Shown: positions 17,830 to 26,414 of the stretch, piece after piece | Layout: every line of letters begins with the position of its first letter | Numbering within the stretch: the stretch's first letter is position 1 | Assembly (NCBI GenBank): GCA_028291455.1 | Contig: JAQGHY010000073.1 | Span: 1 to 46,377, forward strand | DNA: 46,377 nt | Direction: 5' to 3' | From: Rubritepida sp. | Lineage (GTDB): Bacteria; Pseudomonadota; Alphaproteobacteria; Acetobacterales; Acetobacteraceae | Notes under the pieces: generated by a model | Seen by the model: the letters and a program-made list of their open reading frames with translations, nothing else | Databases searched by the model: none | What the model was told of the DNA's origin: nothing | Made by a program: the position numbers and the translations under genes

Positions 17830-17844
17830 GTTCTCTATTTGTTC
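17830..17844. promoter_or_regulatory. LexA (SOS) box, GTTC-N7-GTTC
   Basis: The sequence GTTCTCTATTTGTTC matches the alphaproteobacterial LexA operator, a direct repeat GTTC-N7-GTTC, with no mismatch. A third GTTC follows at 17847-17850. It sits 18 bases upstream of the first gene of the minus-strand QueC cassette and about 150 bases from the plus-strand recombinase operon. Binding by LexA would make the cassette DNA-damage inducible. The motif match is seen; regulation is inferred. Confidence 0.72.
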
Positions 17845-17994
17845 TAGTTCTCTCAGGACTCAGGCGCGAAGGCAAGCGCGAATTTCGCTCTGCCCGCCAA
17901 GACCTCGCGCAATCTCAAATGATTGCGCTCTGCCACGATAGAGGATTGATTTCGCTGTATTATCTTGCCTGGGCGGGGCAATCGTTCCTGCACA

Positions 17995-18195
17995 ATGATG
18001 ACCGTGACCCCCAACCTTCACCTCCCGCCCCACCTTCGCAAGGTTTGCGAACTTCTCGCCCGCGGTCATCTGCGACTACGAAGCCGCACTGCCGCTGAGT
18101 TCGACGCCGACCTCGGGGTTCACGGAGAAAGTTCGCTACACTTTCACCGCGACCAGAGCGGTCATGCGACGCCCAAGGAGGGGCAACTCGCATGA
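17995..18195 (+). CDS. small protein leading the recombinase operon
   Basis: A 66-residue protein starting MMTVTPNLHLPPHLRKVCE. Small leader proteins with a similar ending (SLHFHRDQSGHATP) commonly precede DUF2924 genes in alphaproteobacterial recombinase cassettes, as far as I recall. No domain function is known to me. Its TGA overlaps the ATG of the DUF2924 gene as ATGA, like every later junction in this operon. It has no strong ribosome site of its own. Confidence 0.6.
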   Translation: MMTVTPNLHLPPHLRKVCELLARGHLRLRSRTAAEFDADLGVHGESSLHFHRDQSGHATPKEGQLA

Positions 18196-18692
18196 ACCGA
18201 AACACCGCACAGGCCATTGCCGCGCCGCCGCCGACCTTTGCCGCCATCCCCAAAGCCGATGTGCTCGGCCGGCTTGCTGCGCTGCAGGCCGCGCCCATCG
18301 CCACACTCAAGCAGCAATGGCGCGAGCTCTACGGCAAGGAGCCGCCACCGTTCAGCCGCAGCTACATCACCAGCCGGCTCGCCTACCGGATCCAGGAGTT
18401 GGCCTATGGTGGCCTCAAGCCGGAGACCCGGGCAAGGCTCGAGGCGCTGGGCGAGCAGCTGGACGGCGGCAACGTCGTGCTGCGCCGCATCCGAGCCGAC
18501 AGCCGTCCACTGCCTGGCACCCGCCTCATCCGAGAGCATGCCGGCGTCCAGCACGTGATCACGGTGCGCCCTGATGACTTCGAATACGAGGGCCGGCCCT
18601 ACCGGTCGCTCTCGGCCATTGCCCGGCACATCACCGGGACGCGATGGAACGGCTGGACCTTCTTTGGCTTGCGCGGCCGAGGTGACGCATGA
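18192..18692 (+). CDS. DUF2924 domain protein
   Basis: A 166-residue protein of the DUF2924 family, a regular companion of large serine recombinases in proteobacterial prophages. Typical segments are LKQQWRELYGKEPPPFSR, YITSRLAYRIQELAYGGL and the C-terminal DDFEYEGRPYRSLSAIARHITGT, which resembles a small DNA- or protein-binding motif. A good ribosome site, AAGGAGGGG, lies about 9 bases before ATG. The TGA overlaps the recombinase start. Molecular role unknown; association with recombination is inferred from co-occurrence. Confidence 0.85.
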   Translation: MNRNTAQAIAAPPPTFAAIPKADVLGRLAALQAAPIATLKQQWRELYGKEPPPFSRSYITSRLAYRIQELAYGGLKPETRARLEALGEQLDGGNVVLRRIRADSRPLPGTRLIREHAGVQHVITVRPDDFEYEGRPYRSLSAIARHITGTRWNGWTFFGLRGRGDA

Positions 18693-20034
18693 CCCGCAAG
18701 CCCCGCACCGAGGCGCCGATGCCGGCGACGGTCCGCAAGCTCCGCTGCGCGGTCTACACGCGCAAGTCGACCGACGAGGGCCTGGACCGCGAGTTCAACA
18801 CCCTGGACGCTCAGCGCGACGCCTGTGAGGCCTACGTGGGCTCCCAGCGGGCCGAGGGGTGGCTTCTGATCCGCGACCGCTACGACGACGGCGGCTTCAC
18901 CGGTGCGACGCTGGACCGTCCGGCACTGCGGCGGCTGCTGGCCGATATCGAGCAGGGCAGGGTGGACGTTATCGTCGTCTACAAGATCGACCGCCTGAGC
19001 CGCTCGCTGATGGACTTCGCCAAGCTGGTGGAGACCATGGAGGCGCACGGGGTGACCTTTGTGTCGGTGACGCAGTCGTTCAACACCACGACGAGCATGG
19101 GGCGGCTGACGCTCAACATCCTGCTCTCGTTCGCCCAGTTCGAGCGCGAGGTGATTGGCGAGCGGATCCGCGACAAGTTCGCAGCGTCTCGGGCTCGTGG
19201 CATGTGGATGGGTGGCAAGGTGCCGCTCGGCTACGACGTCATGAGCCGCAAGCTCATCCCGAACGAGGACGAGGCGCCGCGGGTGTGCTGGGTGTTCGAG
19301 CTGTACGTCGAGACGCAGTCCGGCACCGCCACCGCCCGGCAGCTGCAGGCGGAAAACACCACCAGCCGATCGGGCCGGCTGCTCGACAAGGGTGATGTCT
19401 ACAAGCTGCTGAACCTGCGGACCTACGTGGGCGAGGTGACGCACAAGGGGCAGGTGTTCCCCGGCGAGCATCCCGGCATTGTGTCACGGGAGCTCTGGGA
19501 TCGAGCGCACGCCATCCTTCAGACGAGCCCAAGGGTTCGGACGCAGCCACGTCAGCATGCACCCGCGCTGCTGAAGGGCCTGATCTTTGGCACCACGGCC
19601 GGGCGCTGTCGCCGACGCATGCGCTGCGGCGAGGGCGGCTGTACCGGTACTACGTCTCGCAGCGTGTGCTGAAGGGGGATGCGCCGGACGATGACAGCAT
19701 CGTGCGACGGGTGTCGGCCTCGGCCATCGAGACAGCGGTGATGGAGCAGGTTAGGGCGCTGCTGCGGCAGCCGGAGGTCGTGGTCGGCACGTGGCGGGCC
19801 GCGCAGCCGGAGGCGCCGGAGCTGACCGAGCACGAAACCCGCGAGGCGCTGCAACGGCTGGATCCGCTGTGGGGCGAGCTGTTCCCGGCGGAGCAGGCGC
19901 GGATTGTGCGGGCACTGGTGGAGCGGGTCACGGTGGGGCCGGCAGGCGCGGATATCCGGCTGCGGGTCGAGGGGCTGGCCAGCCTGGTCCGAGACCTGGG
20001 TGCCATCAGCCCGCACGCATTGGCGGCAGCATGA
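18689..20034 (+). pseudogene. large serine recombinase, split by a 1-base frameshift
   Basis: A site-specific recombinase of the resolvase/invertase superfamily. The N-terminal catalytic domain has the nucleophile Ser27 in YTRKS, followed by DRYDDGGFTGATLDRPAL, IVVYKIDRLSRS and the long helix region IGERIRDKFAASRARG. The recombinase domain follows (RTYVGEVTHKG, FPGEHPGIVS). Near 19600, after LIFGTT, the frame breaks; the expected GRALSPTH... LYRYYVSQRV, and on to HALAAA at 20034, lies one frame away. The 1346 bases are one base short of 449 codons. The catalytic domain is intact but the C-terminal DNA-binding part would be lost, so the element may be stranded. Confidence 0.85.
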
Positions 20035-20423
20035 GTGAGGCGACGACGCTCACGGTCCGGGTGCCCCTGGCGATCGCCCGGCGGCCTGGCCGCGCGACCG
20101 TGATCATACCGGTGCAGCAGGCGGGGCAGGAGCACGTACAGATGACGCGGTCCGACCCGGCGCTGGTGAAGGCGCTGGCCCGGGCGTTCCGATATCAGAA
20201 GCTGCTGGACGGGGGGCGGTACGCATCCATAACCGAAATGGCTGCGGCAGAGAAGATTGAACGAGGCTACCTCGGCTCGCTGCTGCGGCTAACGCTGCTG
20301 GCTCCAAATACCGTGGAGGCGATCCTCTTTGGTGATGCCTGTGGCGGGCTCGCGTTGCCGGCGTTGCTCGAGCCGTTCCCGGTCAATTGGTTCTGCCAGA
20401 ATGGACGCGGTCCGGGTGCCTGA
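20031..20423 (+). CDS. recombinase-associated HTH protein
   Basis: A 130-residue protein, fourth gene of the recombinase operon, starting in an ATGA overlap with the recombinase stop. The C-terminal half holds a putative helix-turn-helix: DPALVKALARAFRYQKLLD, then ITEMAAAEKIERGYLGSLLRL, ending in the family tail LPALLEPFPVNW. Such proteins follow serine recombinases in many alphaproteobacterial elements and may help choose the DNA site, by inference. A second copy of the HTH portion lies at 21706-21990. Confidence 0.72.
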   Translation: MSEATTLTVRVPLAIARRPGRATVIIPVQQAGQEHVQMTRSDPALVKALARAFRYQKLLDGGRYASITEMAAAEKIERGYLGSLLRLTLLAPNTVEAILFGDACGGLALPALLEPFPVNWFCQNGRGPGA

Positions 20424-20742
20424 CCTAACCTTTGCCGACGACGTCCGCTTTGAATTGCGCGGTAGACAATTGAACAGGCTTAGGTCGAAAGCTGACGTTT
20501 GCGCGTCCGAATCGCTTATGCTGTGAGCATCGCGAGTGAGTCACAGATCCAATTGTTGACATGACCGCGGTTCAGGCGCCGAAAATGGTTTTTGGAGGCC
20601 TGACATTGATTCCCAGCGTAGAGAAATCTTAGCGGGTCTACACCTTCACCCAAGTGTTGCAGGTGACGGCCTGGACAGCGCTGGCCACAACGAGCGGCGC
20701 CTTCGAGGCCTGCTGGCTGCAACATCTGACGTCATCTATCGA
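20424..20742. other. spacer with truncated 5' end of the HWE kinase
   Basis: The last 180 bases (from about 20563) continue the reading frame of the kinase upstream, with kinase-like codons such as ...HNERRLRGLLAATSDV, but no ATG or GTG. The rest holds no gene that I can see. Confidence 0.45.
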
Positions 20743-21622
20743 ATGAGCCCTGACTGGACTCTGATGTATCAGATGGATGGACGCGGCTTCATGCCTGACA
20801 CGGATGTGCCCAGCGTGGACTGGCAGGAGGAGTACCTCCTTGCAGAGGACCGACCTGCGATCATGGCGGTAGTTGCGGACGCCATTCGGACGAGGAACGT
20901 CTTTCAATGCGAGCACCGCGTCCGGCGAGCAGACGGTTCGATCGGTTGGACTTTTTCCAGAGCCATTCCGATAGCCAATGACCGTGGCGAGATCGTGGAA
21001 TGGTTCGGCGCGGCGTCCGACATTACCGATCGAAAGCGCGGAGAAGAACTCTCCAAACTGCTGACGCTAGAAGTACATCATCGCCTCAAGAACACTCTTG
21101 CCATGGTGCAAGCCATTGCAAGCGGCACCTTCACGTCAGCGGCGGCCAGTGAGGAATTGAAAGCCTTTCTTGGCCGAATTCATGCCTTAGCATCTGCTCA
21201 GGACGCTCTCATAAATTCCGATTGGAATAGCGCCGACGTGCACGAGGTGGCCTCGCAGGCGTTGAGGACATTGCCACAAAATCGCATTGTCTTAGATGGG
21301 CCGGCGGCACTGATGCGACCAGGCGAGGCTCAGGGACTGGCACTTGTCGTGCATGAACTCTGCACCAACGCGTCGAAATATGGGGCTTTTGCTATGCGGG
21401 ACGGCCGCGTCACTGTTCAGTGGGAAACTGAAGGCTCATTGCTGCAACCTGCAGTGGCAGGAAAGCGGCGGGAAGCCAGTAACCCCACCAACGCACCAGG
21501 GATTTGGCTCTCGTATTTTGCAATACGCGATCCCGCAAGACGCAGGTGGTTCGGTCGAGCTTGATTATGCCCCAGCGGGATTAATCTGCCGCATCACACT
21601 TCCACTCATAACCCCAGAATAG
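20743..21622 (+). pseudogene. PAS-HWE sensor histidine kinase, frameshifted
   Basis: A cytoplasmic sensor kinase with a PAS domain (SDVIYRMSPDWTLMYQMDGRGF, then HRVRRADGSIGWTFSRA and the PAC end ASDITDRKR), an HWE/HisKA_2 dimerisation segment EVHHRLKNTLAMVQAIASGT with the phospho-His, and the ATP-binding N-box HELCTNASKYGAF. After WETEGSLLQ, near 21453, one extra base shifts the frame; the normal end LQWQESGGKP to GLICRITLP continues in another frame to 21622. The PAS domain extends upstream of the ATG at 20743, but no normal start codon exists upstream before a stop near 20560. Both ends are therefore damaged. Confidence 0.8.
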
Positions 21623-21705
21623 CTGTGCAATGACCTGCTTGAAGCGGGTGCGACAGCATCGGGCACAAGCCAGGTCATGCCGGGCCTCAGGAGGGCAGCG
21701 AGGTC

Positions 21706-21990
21706 GTGAACACGACGCGGTTTGACCCGGCGCTTGTGAAGGCGCTGGCGAGAGCCTTCCGATATCAAAAGTTGCTGGATGAAGGGCGGTATGCCTCGAT
21801 CACGGAGATGGCGGCGGCGGAGAGGATCGAACGGGGTTACCTGGGCTCGCTGCTGCGGCTGACGCTTCTGGCGCCACGCATCGTCGAGGCAATATTGGAT
21901 GCTAAGAATGTCAGAGTGGCACCTCCGGGATTGCCTGAGCTGCTTTCGCGCGACTGGACGCGTCAGCAGGATCATCTGCGGGCTCCATAG
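21706..21990 (+). CDS. second, shorter copy of recombinase-associated HTH protein
   Basis: A 94-residue protein with GTG start whose first 60 residues are about 90% identical to residues 40-100 of the protein at 20031-20423 (FDPALVKALARAFRYQKLLD, ERIERGYLGSLLRLTLLAP). It lacks the N-terminal half, and its C-terminus differs and is shortened (PPGLPELLSRDW). No recombinase precedes it, so it is probably the remnant of a second recombinase cassette. At the DNA level the two copies differ at about one base in five, so the duplication is not recent. Confidence 0.65.
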   Translation: MNTTRFDPALVKALARAFRYQKLLDEGRYASITEMAAAERIERGYLGSLLRLTLLAPRIVEAILDAKNVRVAPPGLPELLSRDWTRQQDHLRAP

Positions 21991-22274
21991 TGCCAAAAGC
22001 TCTATGGCCGTTTTGCGCCCGTCGCAGACATCTCGGAGAGCGCTGACACGGTATAAAGCGGACGTGACCTTGAGATGGCATATGGGACTGGGTGGGTGGA
22101 AAGCGGAAGTTGGCTTGCTTTCGGAATCGGACATTCTGCAGAGCAATCGTGCCATGGCGTCACTTGGTTCTGACGCTCCTAAACGAGAGCTTAATGCCTA
22201 GCGCGCTTGCGCTATTTGCTGAATTGCCAGATTCAAAGCGTGATAACCTCAGAAAATGCACAAAGGATAGCGCC

Positions 22275-23498
22275 ATGCTGAGCAGATACCGATACGATGT
22301 AGCCCTGTCATTTGCAGGCGAACAACGTGAATTCGTTGAGAATGTCTTTAAAAATCTGAAAGAAAGAGGATTAAAGGTATTTTATGACGAAGATCCAAGC
22401 GTTCAAGCTCAGCATATTGGAGAGAGGTTTTCTATTGTTTCTCAAATTATTTACGGGTCCGGTGCTGATAACGTCATAATGTTTATATCGAAAGAATATG
22501 TTACGAAGCCTTGGACAGTTCTAGAGTCTACACATATCGCCGATAGACTAAGAGATGCCCTTTTTGGACGCGGCAGCGGAGTATATCTTGCCGAATTCGA
22601 TCGCACACCACTGCCGGGCGTCGCGTCGGAAATATGGAGAAAAAAGATAGAAAAAATGAGTCCATCCACATTCTGTGATCATTATATCGATTGGAGGGCA
22701 AATCGCACAAAGCTTGACCATTCAGATATTATTTTAATGCTATCGCAGGCAAAATTTTCTGAGGTTATTGATCTTCTGTCAAAAGTAGACAATGAGCAAG
22801 CAAATCATAATGACATCGTATTTTCTCTTTATAATATCACTTGCGCAAGATCAAAGTATGCGAGACGCAACACCGAGGAGCACGATCGGCTTCTTGATGA
22901 TGCAGTGAATTCTCTTCATAAATGCATCCAAGTTGTCGAAAACTCCAGGCCGGAATACGTGCAAGAATTAATTGATTTTGCTGATATTGACGATGATCTT
23001 ATTTATCTGCGCAAATGCAGGAAAGATTCTTTGAGGAAAATATTGCGGAGAAAGAAATTAAATACGATTTATTCCGGCGTTAACTATTCTAAAGAAAGCG
23101 GGTGTGTTGATGCAAATTCCATAATTTCTACGCCGAACGGTCAGAAGCGGATCTGCGAGTTGAAAAAAGGAGATCAAGTATTTTCGTTTTCGCCGCTAAT
23201 GAGAGAGCGAAGAGTATCGAAGATTATTAGTACTAAAGTATTTCCACTTAAGCAGCGCATCTTCATCAACAACATTCTTATAGCATCAATGGAGCAAACC
23301 CTATATTGCGAACAAAGAGGATGGGTTGCGTCGGATGTTCTTAAGATCGGAGATTTTATAATGAAGGACGGCGGCGTGTTTGAAAGAATTCATAGTCTAT
23401 CCGCTCTAAATAAAGCCGATGTTATGATCGTCGGCGTAGAAGACTCTTCGCACACGTTCATATCCGATGGTTTTGTGTGTCACAATATGGAAAAATAA
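22275..23498 (+). CDS. TIR-domain protein with C-terminal Hint (intein-like) domain
   Basis: A 407-residue protein. Residues 1-150 form a bacterial TIR domain (YDVALSFAGEQREFVENVF, GLKVFYDED, NVIMFISKEYVTKPW). Trp80 and Glu84 sit where TIR NADases carry the catalytic Glu. Residues 150-270 are helical and charged. Residues 277-404 form a Hint domain: Cys277 in SGCVDANSIISTPNG, ELKKGDQVFSF, EQTLYCEQRGWV with LKIGD, and the closing DGFVCHN (His403-Asn404) with only Met-Glu-Lys after it. The block-B histidine (TxxH) is Gln here. AAGGA lies 8 bases before ATG 22275. The gene is strongly AT-rich (about 30% GC near 22321-22380) against a GC-rich background, so it was probably acquired recently. Likely a defence effector or toxin. 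Confidence 0.82.
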   Translation: MLSRYRYDVALSFAGEQREFVENVFKNLKERGLKVFYDEDPSVQAQHIGERFSIVSQIIYGSGADNVIMFISKEYVTKPWTVLESTHIADRLRDALFGRGSGVYLAEFDRTPLPGVASEIWRKKIEKMSPSTFCDHYIDWRANRTKLDHSDIILMLSQAKFSEVIDLLSKVDNEQANHNDIVFSLYNITCARSKYARRNTEEHDRLLDDAVNSLHKCIQVVENSRPEYVQELIDFADIDDDLIYLRKCRKDSLRKILRRKKLNTIYSGVNYSKESGCVDANSIISTPNGQKRICELKKGDQVFSFSPLMRERRVSKIISTKVFPLKQRIFINNILIASMEQTLYCEQRGWVASDVLKIGDFIMKDGGVFERIHSLSALNKADVMIVGVEDSSHTFISDGFVCHNMEK

Positions 23499-24046
23499 CC
23501 AAACTATGAAATAATCGAAGATATATCGACATAATCGGCGTCCTCCCAGCCTTCGAATGGCGAAGGCGTCAGCCAAATACTGGTTTTGGTCGGAGGGGTG
23601 CTTCAAGATTGTAGCAGGCTATGCGGCTATTTTCAAATTTCCCAGCGTTCGCAACGGATCTAGAACTGCCAAACCTCGCCCGCTTTCAGTGGTCACTTTT
23701 CCAGATGTCTGACCAGATGCAGGCGGCCCGGTCACGGCCATAGCCCTGCCGGACCGCTCAGCGCCCATCCCGGCCAATCAAACGACAAGAGCGGTATCGC
23801 GAATACGGACAAAGGACGGGAGAGACCAACCGACAGCGATGTGAAGTTGGAGGAGGTGGTCCGATCCGGGCGAAGGCCCCCGAGCTTTTCCATGAGTCCG
23901 AACCGACAGCGCAGTCGATCTTGACGTGTGCGCCAGGGCCGACGGCCGCCCACGGAAGAACGGCGGCGTGACCAGCCCCGAGCGTGAGGAGCTCGCGAAG
24001 CTTCGGCTTGAGATTCATCGCCTGTACGTCGAGTACGTGGCGCAGC
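23499..24046. other. intergenic, possible decayed insertion sequence
   Basis: No intact gene. GC content returns to the genomic level within about 100 bases of the TIR-Hint stop. A plus-strand stretch near 23951-24060 reads VTSPEREELAKLRLE, reminiscent of the leucine-zipper part of IS3-family OrfA proteins. It is short and diverged, so I only note it. Confidence 0.3.
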
Positions 24047-25700
24047 TCAGGCTAAATTTGGTTGGCTAGCCCGCACCCGGTTGACCTGGACGTTGACGAC
24101 GCGCTCAGCCCACTTGAGCAAGAGGTCTTCGTCGGAGATCTGCCGCAACTCCTCGGCGTCAGGCCAAGTGGCCACCCACTCCAATAACTTCTCCCGCGGC
24201 GTATGCCGATGGTTTTCCACAAAGAAAACAAATAACTCATAGGGATCGGCATTGCTATTGCCGACCTTCCGTACCACGCCGAAGTAGGTATCCTTGAATG
24301 GCTCCCACTCCAGCATCTGACGCTCGCTCGCCTTCTGCCACAGAGTGAAATTATGGCCGTCTTCCCTTTGCACAGCGAATAGAAAAGCCATTTCCTGCGG
24401 AACGGCGAGGGCAGTGGTAACGATGCCGGTAAACGGCTCCAGTCCGACGCCGACAGCAGCTTTAACATCCGGGTCATTAGGATCGTAGTGGTACGGCTTG
24501 CCGATGATCGGCCGACGTTCAACCTTCATGCCCGGCAGCTCGGATGGTAACGAGCCGTCAAACGTAGTAAGTGTATGCGTATACTTCTCCATCACCTGGA
24601 CAACCGCCAGGGCGTCGGCGTGCTTCTCTTCCTCCTTGTACCTCTCAAAAAGCGTTGAGGTTTCAGACTTCATAAAGTCCGGGATGTGGAAGCCAAACGG
24701 CATGATGAACGTAGCCATCTTGTCGCTGGCCAGGTGGTGGTGATAGCAAAAGTTGGTGATGAACACGTAGGCTGGAGGATCGTTCGGCCGATCCCGTTCC
24801 TTGTTGAGCAGGTGACGCCTAGCGCGGGGGTGCCGCGGCGGCTCCGTCCCATCAGCACCATCGGCCGCATTCAGATCAATGAAGACCATGCGCTCAGTCT
24901 CAGAAGGCTTGTTGAGGGCATCGCTCAGGTGCGTGCGGATACGGTTAGTAGGGTCCGGATCAGGCGATCCATCCGCTGCCGTCCGGCCGAGGACGCCTGG
25001 CACTCCACGCGCTTTCACTTCGACGGAAAAGCGCCTCCCGTTGGGGCTGGTGGCGTACAGCTCGACCTTACGAGTCCACGCCCCGTCTCATCAACCAGCT
25101 CGATCTTGAACCCCGCGCGAAAGAGGCAACTGATCATTACCAGTTCAAAGTACGCGCCCTGGAACTGCTCCGGCAGCCGAAGCCGCTTGAGCATGCGGTC
25201 TAAGAGCTTGGCGTTGTGCTGGATCAAATAGAAGCTGTAGGCGAGCCCGAAGTAGGCGGCAGCCGCACCGATAGCCTTTCCCTCGGCATACCCCAGCTCA
25301 TTGCGCGGTAGGCTCTCCAGGTGCGTCTTCACCACCTCACGCCACGCGATGATGGGATGCTGTTCTCCGGCGGGCTTGGCAGCCTCCCCGGCGTACCACT
25401 CCTGACCGAGCTTGAGGGGGATCAACTTGTCCAGGAACTCGTTGAAGACATTAGCCTGGACGAAGATCACCTCATTCCCAACCGCCACCGCTCTTCGGTC
25501 GCCGATCATCGCGGAGATGATTGGCCTTCCCATCCCCTGCTGCTGCCGACGGCGCGCACGTGGGCCTCGTGCTGCGCAATGATCCCCTGGATATCGGCGC
25601 GCGTAGGCTCCGGCGGCTGACGGGCGGGATCTCCGCAGCACCCTTTGAATTTCTTGCCACTGTCGCAGAAGGAACAGACCTGGTTGCGGCCGATCTTCAT
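24047..25700 (-). pseudogene. SEC-C motif protein with two frameshifts
   Basis: The N-terminus from ATG 25700 is a SEC-C zinc motif (GRNQVCSFCDSGKKFKGCC) followed by RADIQGIIAQHEAHVRA. The frame then breaks near 25533 and coding resumes as RQQQGMGRPIISAMIGDRR, through HPIIAWREVVKTHLESLP to FRAGFKIELVDETGRG. A second break near 25075 leads to WTRKVELYATSPNGRRF and a 320-residue domain ending at 24047. SEC-C motifs are metal-binding, likely protein-interaction modules. The large C-terminal part (with YVFITNFCYHHHLASD) is of unknown function, and such proteins occur in genomic islands. Each break corresponds to one missing base. A strong AGGAGG lies upstream at about 25720, slightly far from ATG 25700. 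Confidence 0.7.
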
Positions 25701-26414
25701 GTGGGGAGCGGCATATGTCCTCCTGCGACAGCACGCGACTCGGACTCGTTCAAGCCTCATCTTCCACACCAATCGCTTTGAGCACACGGCGCATCTCGCC
25801 ACTGGAGTATCAAGGCTTCGTCGTTATCTATGAAGTTCGTGTGGCTGGTAGGATTGCGGATAAGACGCATGCGCCGGTTTTGGCGCATCCGATCGCCAAG
25901 CGATCTCAGCCCCAAGCAAAATCATCGGGCCGCAAAAACTTCGCAACGAAATCAGCGCTTAAAGCTTGAGAGTAAAATCGGCTAACCCTCAAGGTTCGGA
26001 GAGTCTCCGCGCTCTGGAGAGAGAAATGCCCCTCATTCCGAAAGCGAGCCATCAAGGTCATGCCGCGAACCTCGGCCAAACCTGGGCCTTAGCGCGGTGC
26101 TAACCGATGAGAGAATGTCTGTGTGGGGAAAGACTGGAGCAGCGATAGGAACCGAAGCGACAACGTTCTCTGGGCAAGGCAGCCTGCGCGAGCAGCGGAG
26201 CGAGCTAAGCTAAGTTGAACCTCGCCAAAGTGACCCCCGAGATGCTGACTGATCGGCCTTCGTTTGGCCGCCCAAGGATGTTGTCGGAAGGTGGGGAGCG
26301 CGCCGTCCGCTGCAGCTCGGTTTGGATCGCTCTAAGCGGTAGTCAGCACTTTGGCGCTGGCGAGCTTCGACGTAGCCGGCGCGCCTATACTCGCTTCCAA
26401 GTTGGGGATGAAGC
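25701..26414. other. 714-base intergenic region, no gene seen
   Basis: Short frames on both strands are unrelated to known families. A small imperfect hairpin, TCTCC-N7-GGAGA, lies at about 26002-26018. The promoter of the GntR gene is expected near 26350-26410. This stretch marks the boundary between the decayed island and the metabolic block. Confidence 0.35.

Noticed and set aside
9614-23505. Attachment-site direct repeats and a tRNA target for the mobile region
   Set aside because: I found no tRNA and no convincing matching direct repeats at the edges; the 21-bp repeat is inverted and internal.
23930-24060. IS3-type transposase OrfA remnant
   Set aside because: The peptide VTSPEREELAKLR is suggestive but too short and diverged, and no terminal repeats or OrfB were found.
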